Shown here: piece by piece, positions 9,126 through 18,100 of the stretch | Numbering within the stretch: position 1 is the stretch's first letter | Layout: every line of letters starts with the position of its first letter | Source of the DNA: an uncultured Kordia sp. | GTDB lineage: Bacteria; Bacteroidota; Bacteroidia; Flavobacteriales; Flavobacteriaceae | DNA: 64,000 nt | Assembly (NCBI RefSeq): GCF_947489565.1 | Contig: NZ_CANLEA010000004.1 | Location: 124,001-188,000, forward strand | Direction: 5' to 3' | The notes under the pieces: model-generated | Database searches by the model: none | What the model was told of the DNA's origin: nothing | The model's input: the letters and a program-made list of their open reading frames with translations, nothing else | Translations under genes and position numbers: made by a program

Positions 9126-9785
9126 ATGGCAAAGAAAAAAAATATTACACCTCTTTTTATTATTTCCGCTTACATGGACTCTATTTTAGAACATGGAGCG
9201 CCACCTAAAAATGTATATTCTTTTGCGAAAGACAATAATTTTGACGAAGCAAAGTTTTACGAATTTTTCAGTTCTTTTAAAGCATTAGAAGAAAACATCT
9301 TTACAACATTTGGCACAAATACTATTGAAGTTTTAGCGCATAGTGAAGAGTTTGCAACTTTTGATGCACGCAACAAATTATTAAGCTTCTACTATACCTT
9401 TTTTGAGCAAGTAACTGCCAATAGAAGTTATGTAGTACATAGTTTGACTGCTAGCAAAAATCAGCTTCAATCTCTGAAATTGTTAAAAGGCTTGAAAACA
9501 GTATTTACTGATTTTGTAGAGAACTTAGATTTGAAAACTCTTGATTTAAATCAGGAACGTATAGAAAAGTTTCAAAACAGAGCGATCAATGAAACGGCTT
9601 GGATTCAATTTTTAATGACCATGAAATTTTGGTTAGATGATACCTCGCCAAGTTTTGATAAAACAGATCAATACATTGAAAAGTCTGTGAACGCAAGTTT
9701 CGATTTAATTGACAATACACCATTAAAAAGTATTATAGATTTTGGGAAATTCATCCTAAAAGAAAAATTAGACATTAGAGCTTAA
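9126..9785 (+). CDS. TetR-like transcriptional regulator
   Basis: This 219-residue protein has an N-terminal helical region (residues ~8-55, IISAYMDSILEHGAPPKNVYSFAKDNNFDEAKFYEFF) resembling a degenerate TetR helix-turn-helix, followed by an all-helical C-terminal ligand/dimer domain. It is the kind annotated in Bacteroidota as TetR C-terminal domain protein next to AarF/UbiB kinases. Its stop codon overlaps the kinase start by one base (TAATG), so translational coupling is likely. The perfect inverted repeat 10 bp upstream suggests autoregulation. The effector is unknown, and the HTH is weak enough that DNA binding is not certain. Confidence 0.7.
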   Translation: MAKKKNITPLFIISAYMDSILEHGAPPKNVYSFAKDNNFDEAKFYEFFSSFKALEENIFTTFGTNTIEVLAHSEEFATFDARNKLLSFYYTFFEQVTANRSYVVHSLTASKNQLQSLKLLKGLKTVFTDFVENLDLKTLDLNQERIEKFQNRAINETAWIQFLMTMKFWLDDTSPSFDKTDQYIEKSVNASFDLIDNTPLKSIIDFGKFILKEKLDIRA

Positions 9786-11095
9786 TGAAAACAATCGATA
9801 AAATTCCAATCACCAAAATCCAACGCGCAGGTAAAATTGTAACTACAGGTGCAAAAGTTGGCGTGAATTATTTAAAATATTATGGTGATAAGCTCATAAA
9901 TTCTGAAGAAAAAGCAAAAGAACGATTGAACGAATCGAATGCAGAAGATATTTATGACGGCTTAAAAAAGTTAAAAGGAAGCGCTTTAAAAGTAGCGCAA
10001 ATGTTGAGTATGGAAAAGAATATTTTACCACGTGCGTATGTGGAAAAATTTTCATTATCACAATTTTCAGTACCACCATTATCGCCTCCTTTAGTCATAA
10101 AAACATTTAAAAAATATTTTGGCAAACATCCAAATGAAATCTTTGACACATTCAATTCCACTTCTGTAAATGCCGCTAGTATAGGACAAGTACACGTTGC
10201 CGAAAAAGACGGGAAAAAACTTGCTGTGAAAATCCAATATCCTGGCGTTGCGAAAAGCATCTCCACTGACTTGGCACTTGTAAAACCTATCGCGATTCGA
10301 ATGTTTAACATTACCGGAAAAGGTTCTGATAAATATTTTAAAGAAGTGGAAGAGAAATTGATTGAAGAAACGGATTATTTACTTGAAATTAAACAAAGTA
10401 AAGATGTTTCGGAAGCTTGTAAACATTTGCCAAATTTACTTTTTCCCAAATACTATGATTCGCTCTCTTCGGAGCGAATCATAACGATGGATTGGATGAC
10501 AGGCGAGCATTTATCTGAGTTTACCGCTAGAAATACCGATCAAGAGATAGCCAATTTACTTGGACAAACTCTTTGGGATTTTTATATGTTTCAAATTCAT
10601 GAATATCGCAAAGTACATGCAGATCCGCATCCTGGGAATTTCTTAGTCTCTAAAGATCATGAATTGATTGCTTTGGATTTTGGTTGTATGAAAGCCATTC
10701 CAGAAGATTTCTACGTTCCTTATTTTGAGTTAGCAGATCAGAAAACGATCAATGATCCAGCATTGTTTACGAAGAAATTATACGAATTAGAAATTCTTCG
10801 CGAAGATGACTCTAAGGAAGAATTGGAATTCTTTACAGAGATGTTTCACGAGTTGCTAGGATTGTTTACAACTCCTTTTAACACCGAAGTTTTTGACTTT
10901 TCGGATGAAGAGTTTTTCGGAAAAATTGCAGATATCGGTGAACGTTATGCAAAAAATACACAATTACGCAGTATGAATGGAAATAGAGGTTCTAAACATT
11001 TTATTTATATGAATAGAACGTTTTTTGGACTCTATAATTTATTACATGACTTGAAAGCAGAAAATGTAATCATTAATAATTTTAAAAATCTATAA
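9785..11095 (+). CDS. ABC1/AarF/UbiB-family atypical kinase
   Basis: The hallmarks of the UbiB/ADCK family are present in order: a KxGQ-like N-terminal motif (KGSALKVAQMLSME), the Ala-rich nucleotide loop with VAIK-like Lys (AASIGQVHVAEKDGKKLAVKIQYPG), an ExD-type motif (EETDYLLE), the catalytic HADPHPGNFLV and the metal site ALDFGCMK. The family are ATPases or kinases linked to isoprenoid-lipid (quinone) biosynthesis. In this cluster a role in lipid or quinone protection under light or oxidative stress is plausible but inferred. It is coupled by TAATG overlaps to the genes on both sides. Confidence 0.88.
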   Translation: MKTIDKIPITKIQRAGKIVTTGAKVGVNYLKYYGDKLINSEEKAKERLNESNAEDIYDGLKKLKGSALKVAQMLSMEKNILPRAYVEKFSLSQFSVPPLSPPLVIKTFKKYFGKHPNEIFDTFNSTSVNAASIGQVHVAEKDGKKLAVKIQYPGVAKSISTDLALVKPIAIRMFNITGKGSDKYFKEVEEKLIEETDYLLEIKQSKDVSEACKHLPNLLFPKYYDSLSSERIITMDWMTGEHLSEFTARNTDQEIANLLGQTLWDFYMFQIHEYRKVHADPHPGNFLVSKDHELIALDFGCMKAIPEDFYVPYFELADQKTINDPALFTKKLYELEILREDDSKEELEFFTEMFHELLGLFTTPFNTEVFDFSDEEFFGKIADIGERYAKNTQLRSMNGNRGSKHFIYMNRTFFGLYNLLHDLKAENVIINNFKNL

Positions 11096-11709
11096 TGGCC
11101 ACCATCACGAGAACAGATATTGATGCCATGGAAAAGTTATACCGAATCAACTTGATCAATAGTTGTTCTGGGTATAAATCAGCAAATCTAATTGCCACAC
11201 AATCAGCTGATGGTTTTACAAACGTTGCTGTGTTTAGTTCTGTGACACATCTAGGTTCCAATCCGCCATTATTAGGATTTATTACAAGACCTGCAGTTGT
11301 TCCAAGGAATACGTATGAAAACATAAAAAAAACAGGAATATATACGATCAATCATATTCATCACAATATAACGCAAGATGCACATCATACTTCTGCGAAA
11401 TATCCAAAAGAGGTTTCAGAGTTCGATCAAACAGCATTGGAAACTGAATATTTAGATGGTTTTGCAGCACCTTATGTAAAAGGTTGCCATGTGCAAATTG
11501 GCATGCGGTATATGAATGAATACGTAATTGAAGAAAATGATACCATTTTAGTCATTGGTAAAATTGAACACTTACATATTAATGACGATATTTTAGAAAC
11601 GGATGGTTTTATAAATCTTGCGAAAGCAGCAACGGCTACCATTAACGGACTTGACGGATATGCAATACCACAACAACAAACACGCTATCCGTACCAACGT
11701 CCCAAATAA
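11095..11709 (+). CDS. Flavin reductase-like (FMN-binding split barrel) protein
   Basis: This 204-residue protein of the flavin reductase/flavoredoxin type has an N-terminal beta-barrel with the pattern NLIATQSADGFTNVAVFSSV...PPLLGFITRP and TYENIKKTGIYTINHI, which in the family contacts FMN. The start codon overlaps the kinase stop (TAATG). It likely binds FMN and reduces flavin or another small acceptor in the cytosol. A supply of reduced flavin would fit the two photolyase-family genes downstream, but that link is inference. Confidence 0.82.
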   Translation: MATITRTDIDAMEKLYRINLINSCSGYKSANLIATQSADGFTNVAVFSSVTHLGSNPPLLGFITRPAVVPRNTYENIKKTGIYTINHIHHNITQDAHHTSAKYPKEVSEFDQTALETEYLDGFAAPYVKGCHVQIGMRYMNEYVIEENDTILVIGKIEHLHINDDILETDGFINLAKAATATINGLDGYAIPQQQTRYPYQRPK

Positions 11710-11717
11710 CAGAAATT

Positions 11718-13139
11718 ATGCGAATTCTACTCACAGGCGCAACAGGATATATCGGAAAACGACTGATTCCAATTTTATTGGAAATGGGACATTCGCTGGT
11801 TTGCTGTGTGAGAGATAAACAACGTGTTCCTGAAGAAATCATTGCGCACGATCGTATTGATGTTATTGAAGTTGACTTTTTAAACTTGAGAAGTCTCTAC
11901 CGAATTCCAACCGATATTGATGTTGCATACTACCTAATTCATTCCATGTCATCTTCTATGAAGTTTGAAAAATTGGAAAGCGATTGTGCTGTGCATTTTA
12001 AAACTTACATGCTAAAGACCAAAGTAAAGCAAGTTATTTACTTAAGCGGAATTGTCAATGATCAACAGTTATCCAAGCATTTACAATCTCGTAAAAATGT
12101 AGAAAATATATTAGCGTCAAAATCGTATGCGCTGACAACATTTCGTGCAGGAATTATTGTGGGAAGCGGAAGTGCTTCATTTGAAATTATTCGTGATCTC
12201 ACAGAAAAACTTCCAATTATGGTGGCGCCGAAGTGGATTAAAACAAAATCGCAACCTATTGCCATTAGAAATGTATTGGAATATTTGACCAAAGCGATTG
12301 GTAATGAAAAAGTGCAAAATCAGTCATACGACATTTTTGGACCAGATACATTAACATACAAAGACATGATGTTGCAGTTTGCAGAAGTTCGGAAGTTAAA
12401 GCGCACCATCATTTCTGTTCCTGTGATGACTCCAAAACTTTCTTCGTACTGGTTGTATTTTATCACCACAACTTCCTATAAGCTTGCAAAAAACTTGGTG
12501 GATAGCATGAAAGTCGAAGTCATTGGTAAGCAAAGCAATATCAATGAAATCTTGGACATTCAACCAATGTCATACAAAGAAGCTGTACAAAAAGCATTCA
12601 TCAAAATTGAGCAAAACAGTGTCGTTTCTAGTTGGAAAGATTCGTTGATAAGCGGACGTTTTCGCGAAAAAATTTCACGCTACATCAAAGTTCCGGAATA
12701 TGGTTGCTTTAAAGATATTAAACGACGAAAAGTCATTGACGAACAACAAACCATTGATAAAATATGGGCAATTGGCGGCACAAATGGCTGGTATTATGCA
12801 ACTTATTTGTGGAAAATTCGCGGTTATCTAGACAAAATGTTTGGCGGCATCGGATTGCGTCGCGGTCGCAGAGATCAAAAAACATTGAATGCTGGCGATC
12901 CATTAGATTTCTGGCGAGTTTTATATGCCAATAAGGAAGAAAAACGCTTGTTATTATTCGCAGAAATGCGTTTACCAGGAGAGGCTTGGTTAGAATTTAA
13001 AATAGAAAATGATCAACTACTACAACGTGCTATTTTTAGACCAAAAGGAATTTGGGGACGCTTGTATTGGTATGCTGTATTGCCGTTTCACGGTTTTATA
13101 TTCAATGGAATGATTAACAAACTTGTCAAAAAAGATTAA
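11718..13139 (+). CDS. SDR-family NAD(P)-binding protein with C-terminal DUF2867
   Basis: The N-terminal Rossmann domain (residues 1-~300) starts with the extended-SDR motif GATGYIGKRL and has YLIHSMSSS and YLSGIV strands. The C-terminal ~150 residues (GTNGWYYATYLWKIRGYLDK, DPLDFWRVLYANKEEKRLLL, LPGEAWLEF) match DUF2867. This fusion recurs beside photolyase genes in several phyla. The active-site Tyr-x3-Lys of classical SDRs is not obvious, so the protein may bind nucleotide without acting as a dehydrogenase. It is 8 bp from both neighbours' coding ends. Confidence 0.85.
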   Translation: MRILLTGATGYIGKRLIPILLEMGHSLVCCVRDKQRVPEEIIAHDRIDVIEVDFLNLRSLYRIPTDIDVAYYLIHSMSSSMKFEKLESDCAVHFKTYMLKTKVKQVIYLSGIVNDQQLSKHLQSRKNVENILASKSYALTTFRAGIIVGSGSASFEIIRDLTEKLPIMVAPKWIKTKSQPIAIRNVLEYLTKAIGNEKVQNQSYDIFGPDTLTYKDMMLQFAEVRKLKRTIISVPVMTPKLSSYWLYFITTTSYKLAKNLVDSMKVEVIGKQSNINEILDIQPMSYKEAVQKAFIKIEQNSVVSSWKDSLISGRFREKISRYIKVPEYGCFKDIKRRKVIDEQQTIDKIWAIGGTNGWYYATYLWKIRGYLDKMFGGIGLRRGRRDQKTLNAGDPLDFWRVLYANKEEKRLLLFAEMRLPGEAWLEFKIENDQLLQRAIFRPKGIWGRLYWYAVLPFHGFIFNGMINKLVKKD

Positions 13140-13147
13140 TAACATAC

Positions 13148-14635
13148 ATGAATACTCAAAACAAAACAGAAATAAACGTCGTCTTATTTAAGCGTGATTT
13201 GAGACTTCAAGATAATGAAGCCATTCACAACGCGCTTTCTTCCGGACGAAAAACGTTGTTTGTTTTTGTTTTTGAAGATATTCTCCTGAATGATCCGCAC
13301 TACAGTGAACGACACTGGAACTTTATTAAAGAATCATTAATCGACTTAAATAATTCTTTGATTGCATATAATAGTGAGATATTAATTGTACGATCAAATA
13401 TAAATAGAACGTTGCAGATCATTCAGGAAACCTATAAAATCACACACTTATATTCGCATCAAGAAACAGGTTTAAAAGTTACCTATGATCGTGATAAAGG
13501 ACTCAAGCGTTTTCTATTAAATAATATGATCACTTGGGTGGAAAATGTAAATAACGGTGTATTTAGAGGATTGAAAGATCGTGAAAATTGGATTGAACTC
13601 TGGGAAGGTTTTATGAATCAATCACTCCTCACCTTTCGTCCAAAAAAAGATCAATTATTTACCAAAGAAGAAGTTGCACATTTGGCAACTTTTTTTCAGC
13701 TTCCAGATTTAGAAACCAATCCTGATACTCCTTTTCAAAAAGGAGGAACTACGATGGCGCTTAAGTATATGAATACATTTTTTAGAGATCGTGGGAAAAA
13801 TTACAATGCACATATTTCAAAACCGTTATTAGCGCGAAGAAGCTGTAGTCGTTTATCGCCTTATTTAGCTTGGGGAAATTTGTCTGTACGGCAAGTCATT
13901 CAAGAAACGGTGCGCTGTATTGATCAAAACATTCATAAAAAACAAATGGAATCTTTTGGTTCTCGATTGCGCTGGCAAGCACATTTCATTCAAAAATTTG
14001 AAATGGAAGACGAAATGGAGTTTCTGAGTTTGAATAAAGGATATCAAAAACTGAAAAAGCAAGTTTCTGAACGTTATATTGAAGCTTGGAAAAACGGACA
14101 AACAGGGTATCCACTAGTGGATGCTTGCATGCGATGTTTGAAAGAAACTGGATATTTAAACTTTAGAATGCGTGCGCTCGTAGTTTCATTTTTTACACAC
14201 AACTTATGGCAACCTTGGCAAAAAGCAACGGTTACCTTATCGCAATATTTTTTAGATTTTGAACCTGGCATACACTTTCCGCAGATTCAAATGCAAGCTG
14301 GAGAAACAGGAATTAATTTATTGCGCATGTACAATCCGACAAAAAACGGTATTGCGCATGATCCAGAAGGTGTTTTTATCAAAACTTGGGTTCCCGAATT
14401 AGCCGAATTGGATACTGCTTTTGTACACGAACCTTCTCGCATGACTCCTATGGAACAACAAATGGCTAATTTTTTTGTGGGTAAAAACTATCCAAAACCC
14501 ATTGTCAATTTGCAAGAAACACGAAAATACGCCAGTGATATTTTATGGAATATGAAAGATGAAACGACAGTGATTGAAGAAAACTTCAGAATTTTAAAAA
14601 AGCATACTTTAAAAAACCGCAAAAGAAGTTCGTAA
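13148..14635 (+). CDS. Cryptochrome/photolyase-family flavoprotein (divergent)
   Basis: This is a 495-residue photolyase-homology protein. The N-terminal antenna-binding Rossmann domain starts with INVVLFKRDLRLQDNEAIHNAL, and the C-terminal FAD domain contains RRSCSRLSPYLAWGNLSVRQV, RLRWQAHFIQKF and GYPLVDACMRCLKETGYLNFRMRAL. The region that reads NVGNWQW in the second photolyase of this cluster is replaced by GIHFPQIQMQAGETG, so the substrate pocket and electron path differ. It may be a (6-4)-type or otherwise specialised photolyase, or a light sensor. The following gene overlaps its stop codon (TAATG). Confidence 0.85.
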   Translation: MNTQNKTEINVVLFKRDLRLQDNEAIHNALSSGRKTLFVFVFEDILLNDPHYSERHWNFIKESLIDLNNSLIAYNSEILIVRSNINRTLQIIQETYKITHLYSHQETGLKVTYDRDKGLKRFLLNNMITWVENVNNGVFRGLKDRENWIELWEGFMNQSLLTFRPKKDQLFTKEEVAHLATFFQLPDLETNPDTPFQKGGTTMALKYMNTFFRDRGKNYNAHISKPLLARRSCSRLSPYLAWGNLSVRQVIQETVRCIDQNIHKKQMESFGSRLRWQAHFIQKFEMEDEMEFLSLNKGYQKLKKQVSERYIEAWKNGQTGYPLVDACMRCLKETGYLNFRMRALVVSFFTHNLWQPWQKATVTLSQYFLDFEPGIHFPQIQMQAGETGINLLRMYNPTKNGIAHDPEGVFIKTWVPELAELDTAFVHEPSRMTPMEQQMANFFVGKNYPKPIVNLQETRKYASDILWNMKDETTVIEENFRILKKHTLKNRKRSS

Positions 14636-15063
14636 TGATTATCAACACAACTTACAGAAATAAAGAAACGGCAAAACTAATTGATTCACATTTAGGAGAA
14701 GCTTTTTCGCTTATGCAACGTATCAAGATGAAAGGAATTGGCTCAAAACGAATGATTATCAACAATGTGAGTCCAAAAATGAAACAATACTTAAATACTG
14801 TAGACGATTTGAATTACGGAAGTATTGAATTGCGTCCTAAAGGTATTTTAGTGCACATACATAAAAAATTGAATAGCTTTTCTTGGGTTATTCCTTATTA
14901 CAGGTTGCAGATTTACAATTCCTCTTTTTTCAGCATTCATGCAAATGGAAACTTTATTCAATTCCAAAAAAATAAACTCTATAAAGAGAACAAAGCATTT
15001 ATAGAAAAAATGCAGACACAAAAAAACACCGTACTCAATACTACAGATTATTATCAAGGATGA
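14635..15063 (+). CDS. Hypothetical protein of the photolyase cluster
   Basis: I do not recognise a named family for this 142-residue basic protein (MIINTTYRNKETAKLIDSH...). It has no signal peptide or membrane segment. The predicted fold is mixed alpha/beta, with an aromatic-rich middle (LNSFSWVIPYYRLQIYNSSFF). Its start overlaps the photolyase stop (TAATG) and its end overlaps the TIGR03643 start (ATGA), so it is part of the same transcript and is likely translationally coupled. That packing is the best evidence that it is real and connected to the flavoprotein genes. Confidence 0.75.
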   Translation: MIINTTYRNKETAKLIDSHLGEAFSLMQRIKMKGIGSKRMIINNVSPKMKQYLNTVDDLNYGSIELRPKGILVHIHKKLNSFSWVIPYYRLQIYNSSFFSIHANGNFIQFQKNKLYKENKAFIEKMQTQKNTVLNTTDYYQG

Positions 15064-15338
15064 AACACAACTTAGACCCAATACAGGTTGATCGAATTAT
15101 AGAAATGGCCTGGGAAGACCGAACTACTTTTGACGCCATACAGTTTCAGTTTGGACTCAAAGAGCAAGATGTTATCGATTTGATGCGTACACATATGAAA
15201 AGATCGAGTTTTAAAATGTGGAGAAAGCGTGTTTCAGGTCGTAAAACCAAGCATGAAAAAAAGCGTGATTTTATCAAAGGACGCTTCAAATGCTCGCGTC
15301 AACGCACTATTAACAACAATAAGATTTCGAAACGATAA
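15060..15338 (+). CDS. TIGR03643 family protein
   Basis: This 92-residue basic protein matches TIGR03643 in its core (VDRIIEMAWEDRTTFDAI, QFGLKEQDVIDLMR, RSSFKMWRKRVSGR). The pattern resembles a small helix-turn-helix with a Lys/Arg-rich tail (KTKHEKKRDF), so nucleic-acid binding is possible but unproven. The family is repeatedly found beside photolyase/cryptochrome genes. The start overlaps the preceding stop as ATGA. It ends the first sub-operon before the folE promoter region. Confidence 0.85.
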   Translation: MKHNLDPIQVDRIIEMAWEDRTTFDAIQFQFGLKEQDVIDLMRTHMKRSSFKMWRKRVSGRKTKHEKKRDFIKGRFKCSRQRTINNNKISKR

Positions 15339-15407
15339 CCCAATCATAATTTTTTTTTATACAAGTATCAATAAAAAGAGGGAAGAATCTTTTTTTTGTT
15401 TCTTATT

Positions 15408-15439
15408 TTGTTTAACTTTATAAATAAATAATTAAACAT
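15408..15439 (+). promoter_or_regulatory. Candidate operator upstream of folE
   Basis: TTGTTTAAC (15408-15416) and ATTAAACAT (15431-15439) form an imperfect inverted pair with centres 23 bp apart, 13 bp before the folE start. The same half-site occurs before the TetR-like gene and in several copies before the FAS1 gene. Confidence 0.4.
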
Positions 15440-15451
15440 TTTAAAAACTAT

Positions 15452-16153
15452 ATGAAAACTGCTGACGTTTTAAACCAATTACATGAATCTTCCATCTCTT
15501 TAAATGGGTTTGATCATCATGAAATTGGGGATGAACACCTACTTACAGGTATGGAAACTCCCATGCGTACAGATGCTTTCGAAATGCCAGATAAGGAAAA
15601 GAAACAAAAAATTGCCTATCATTTTCAAGAAATTATGGAAACGTTAGGTCTTGACTTAACTGACGACTCATTAAAAGGAACTCCTAAACGAGTTGCTAAA
15701 ATGTACATAGAAGAAATTTTCTCAGGGCTTGACCCAAAAAACAAACCAAAAGTAGCATTGTTTGATAATAAATATCAATACAATCAAATGCTTATTGAGA
15801 AAAACATTCAATTTTATTCCAATTGCGAACATCACTTTGTCCCTATTATGGGGAAAGCACATGTGGCGTATATTTCCTCAGGAAAGGTAATTGGATTATC
15901 GAAACTTAACAGAATTGTTCAATATTATGCAAAGCGACCTCAAGTTCAAGAACGCTTGACCAACCAGATTGCGATGGAATTATGCGAAATATTACAAACT
16001 GATGACGTAGCTGTAATTATAGATGCAAAACATTTATGTGTTTCATCTAGAGGAGTAAAAGATGACTCTTCTACAACAATTACATCATATTATGGTGGTG
16101 CTTTTAATTCACCCCAAAAAATTCTAGAATTACAAAACTTTTTAAACAATTAA
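15452..16153 (+). CDS. folE: GTP cyclohydrolase I FolE
   Basis: This 233-residue enzyme converts GTP to 7,8-dihydroneopterin triphosphate, the first step of folate and pterin synthesis. The zinc and catalytic residues are intact: NCEHHFVPIMGKAHVAYI carries the Cys and the His pair, and AKHLCVSSRGVKDDSS carries the second Cys and the catalytic loop. An N-terminal extension of ~50 residues precedes the family core, as in other Bacteroidota. Pterins or methenyl-tetrahydrofolate serve as antenna chromophores in many photolyases, so its place in this cluster is functionally sensible. It has its own upstream region with TTGTTTAAC-type sites. Confidence 0.95.
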   Translation: MKTADVLNQLHESSISLNGFDHHEIGDEHLLTGMETPMRTDAFEMPDKEKKQKIAYHFQEIMETLGLDLTDDSLKGTPKRVAKMYIEEIFSGLDPKNKPKVALFDNKYQYNQMLIEKNIQFYSNCEHHFVPIMGKAHVAYISSGKVIGLSKLNRIVQYYAKRPQVQERLTNQIAMELCEILQTDDVAVIIDAKHLCVSSRGVKDDSSTTITSYYGGAFNSPQKILELQNFLNN

Positions 16154-16156
16154 ATT

Positions 16157-16360
16157 ATGGCAACTATTTTTTCAGAAGTAACGGACTTTGAGAAAACAAA
16201 GTTCATATCAAGAAGCGACAAAATTACTGCAAGCCGTGAAGCTAAACGTTTGATCTTAGGATTGAATGAAATCTATAAGCAGAAAAAAGATCCTGCAATT
16301 ATGGAAATCATGAAACGTTTGACGACACTTAAAAGAAAATACGAGAAACGTTTACGATAA
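16157..16360 (+). CDS. Small hypothetical protein downstream of folE
   Basis: This 67-residue, highly charged helical protein (ITASREAKRLILGLNEIYKQ, MKRLTTLKRKYEKRLR) starts 3 bp after the folE stop, so it is cotranscribed and probably translationally coupled. No family is recognised. The basic C-terminal helix could bind nucleic acid or mediate oligomerisation. I keep it because the spacing and clean amphipathic composition look genuine. Confidence 0.65.
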   Translation: MATIFSEVTDFEKTKFISRSDKITASREAKRLILGLNEIYKQKKDPAIMEIMKRLTTLKRKYEKRLR

Positions 16361-16382
16361 ATTTTCCCAAAAAAGATGTTAC

Positions 16383-16415
16383 GCAATGCTAATGATTCTT
16401 AATTGTTAGCATTGC
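16383..16415. promoter_or_regulatory. Perfect 10-bp inverted repeat upstream of the SDR-TspO-photolyase genes
   Basis: GCAATGCTAA / TTAGCATTGC surrounds a 13-nt loop and is not followed by a T-run, which favours an operator or mRNA hairpin over a terminator. It lies 43 bp before the SDR start. Confidence 0.4.
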
Positions 16416-16457
16416 AATGCATTATTTAAAGATAAATAACCTATCCAACCCATTTAA

Positions 16458-17141
16458 ATGAAAAATATTCTAGTCATTGGAGGTAGTAAAGGTATTGGCG
16501 CTGCTATAGTAAATTCCCAAATCAATCATCACAATGTGATCAATATTAGCAGAACTGCACCAGAAATAACTTCCAATAACTTAACGCACTATAGTTGTAA
16601 TATCCTTGAAGATGAACTTCCCGACCTTGAAGCAGTTGATACACTAATTTATTGTCCGGGAAGTATCAACTTAAAGCCTGTATCACGACTTAAAATTGAC
16701 GATTTCAGAAATGATTATGAAATCAATGTCATCGGTGCCGTAAAAGCAATTCAAAAATATCTACCAGCTTTAAAGAAAGGTACACATCCAAATATATTAT
16801 TATTCAGCACAGTTGCTACGCATTTAGGAATGCCTTTTCATGCGAGTATAGCTGCTGCAAAATCTGCTGTAGAAGGTTTGGTAAAAACGTTGGCTGCAGA
16901 GTTTGCCCCAACAATTCGTGTCAATGCAATTGCGCCAACGGTAACCAATACTGGACTTGCTAGCAAATTGCTACGAAATGATAAAATGATTGAAAATATA
17001 TCAGAACGTCATCCTTTAAAAAAATTCCTCCAACCACAAGAAGTAGCTGATATGGCTGATTTTCTGATTTCTGATAAAGCACGATCTACTTCAGGACAAA
17101 TATTTACAATGGATTGTGGAATTGTGAGTTTAAAACTATAA
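16458..17141 (+). CDS. SDR-family protein lacking the catalytic tyrosine
   Basis: This 227-residue classical-length SDR has the cofactor motif GGSKGIG at the N-terminus, a normal Asn region and the C-terminal SGQIFTMDCGI. At the active site the usual Tyr-x3-Lys reads IAAAK (HASIAAAKSAVEGL): the Lys is kept but Ile sits where Tyr is expected. It may therefore bind NAD(P) without classical dehydrogenase chemistry, or use another acid. It heads the SDR-TspO-SRPBCC-photolyase group with 2-6 bp gaps, which points to one transcript. Confidence 0.85.
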   Translation: MKNILVIGGSKGIGAAIVNSQINHHNVINISRTAPEITSNNLTHYSCNILEDELPDLEAVDTLIYCPGSINLKPVSRLKIDDFRNDYEINVIGAVKAIQKYLPALKKGTHPNILLFSTVATHLGMPFHASIAAAKSAVEGLVKTLAAEFAPTIRVNAIAPTVTNTGLASKLLRNDKMIENISERHPLKKFLQPQEVADMADFLISDKARSTSGQIFTMDCGIVSLKL

Positions 17142-17143
17142 AT

Positions 17144-17605
17144 ATGAATTTTTACGTACGATTAGTCCTTTTCTTAATCATCAATTTTGGTGCATTATGG
17201 ATAGGTACTATATTAATGAATGATGGTCCAAGAACAGATTGGTATCTAAACTTAGACAAAGCTCCTTGGACGCCTCCAGGTTGGGTATTTGGTTTTGCTT
17301 GGACAACTGTAATGATTTGTTTTTCAATCTATATGGCAAAACTCACAGAAGCAAAAAACAACAAAATCATATTACTTTTATTTGCCATACAATTTGTATT
17401 GAATGTAAGTTGGAATTATGTCTTTTTCAATCAGCACGACGTATCTTTAGGAATGATCAATTTGATTGTTTTATTCGGATTGATAGCCGTCATGACAATT
17501 AAATTTAGACCACAATTAAAAATATATACAATATTTATACTGCCCTACTTTTTATGGCTGATAGTCGCCAACTCTTTAAACGGCTATATTTTATATACTA
17601 ATTAA
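17144..17605 (+). CDS. tspO: TspO/MBR family tryptophan-rich sensory protein
   Basis: I take the ATG at 17144 (MNFYVRLVLFLIINFG) rather than the TTG in the track, because it follows the SDR stop by 2 bp and gives the normal family length (~153 residues). Five membrane segments and the family motif WYLNLDKAPWTPPGWVFGFAWTT are present, as is the WNYVFF segment. TspO proteins bind tetrapyrroles and are linked to porphyrin handling and light or oxygen responses in bacteria. That matches the photolyase neighbours. Confidence 0.93.
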   Translation: MNFYVRLVLFLIINFGALWIGTILMNDGPRTDWYLNLDKAPWTPPGWVFGFAWTTVMICFSIYMAKLTEAKNNKIILLLFAIQFVLNVSWNYVFFNQHDVSLGMINLIVLFGLIAVMTIKFRPQLKIYTIFILPYFLWLIVANSLNGYILYTN

Positions 17606-17611
17606 TGTTTT

Positions 17612-18100
17612 ATGCAAAAATTTAGCACGAAAGGAATTGTGTACAGACTACACAGCAAACAAAACTTTCCCATATCTCTTGAAGAGGCATGGGATTTTTT
17701 ATCGGATCCAAAAAACTTAAAGACCATTACACCTGCGTATATGCGTTTTGACATTCTTACGGAAAATCTTGGGAAAATGTATCCAGGTCAAATTATACAA
17801 TATATTGTAACGCCCGTTTTTAATATTAAAACTCATTGGGTGACCGAAATTACACATGTTGAACACCAGCATTACTTTGTTGATGAACAACGTTATGGAC
17901 CTTATTCTATGTGGCATCACAAGCATTTTATAAAAGAAATTCCTGGTGGTGTAGAAATGGAAGATATTATTGATTATAAAATTCCGCTTGGCTTCTTGGG
18001 ACGATTGATGCATCCTATTTTAGTGAAGCCAAAACTGAAAGAAATATTTGAATACCGAACTAAAAAATTAACTGAACTCTTTGGAACCTATGAAGGATAA
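17612..18100 (+). CDS. SRPBCC-family ligand-binding protein
   Basis: This 162-residue START/Bet v1-like fold starts with the typical YRLHSKQNFPISLEEAWDFLSDPKNLKTITP and ends with a long C-terminal helix (PILVKPKLKEIFEYRTKKLTELF). The family binds hydrophobic ligands in a helix-grip cavity, and the ligand here is unknown. Homologues are often adjacent to photolyase genes. Its last codons overlap the photolyase start by 11 bp, which argues for coupled translation. Confidence 0.85.
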   Translation: MQKFSTKGIVYRLHSKQNFPISLEEAWDFLSDPKNLKTITPAYMRFDILTENLGKMYPGQIIQYIVTPVFNIKTHWVTEITHVEHQHYFVDEQRYGPYSMWHHKHFIKEIPGGVEMEDIIDYKIPLGFLGRLMHPILVKPKLKEIFEYRTKKLTELFGTYEG

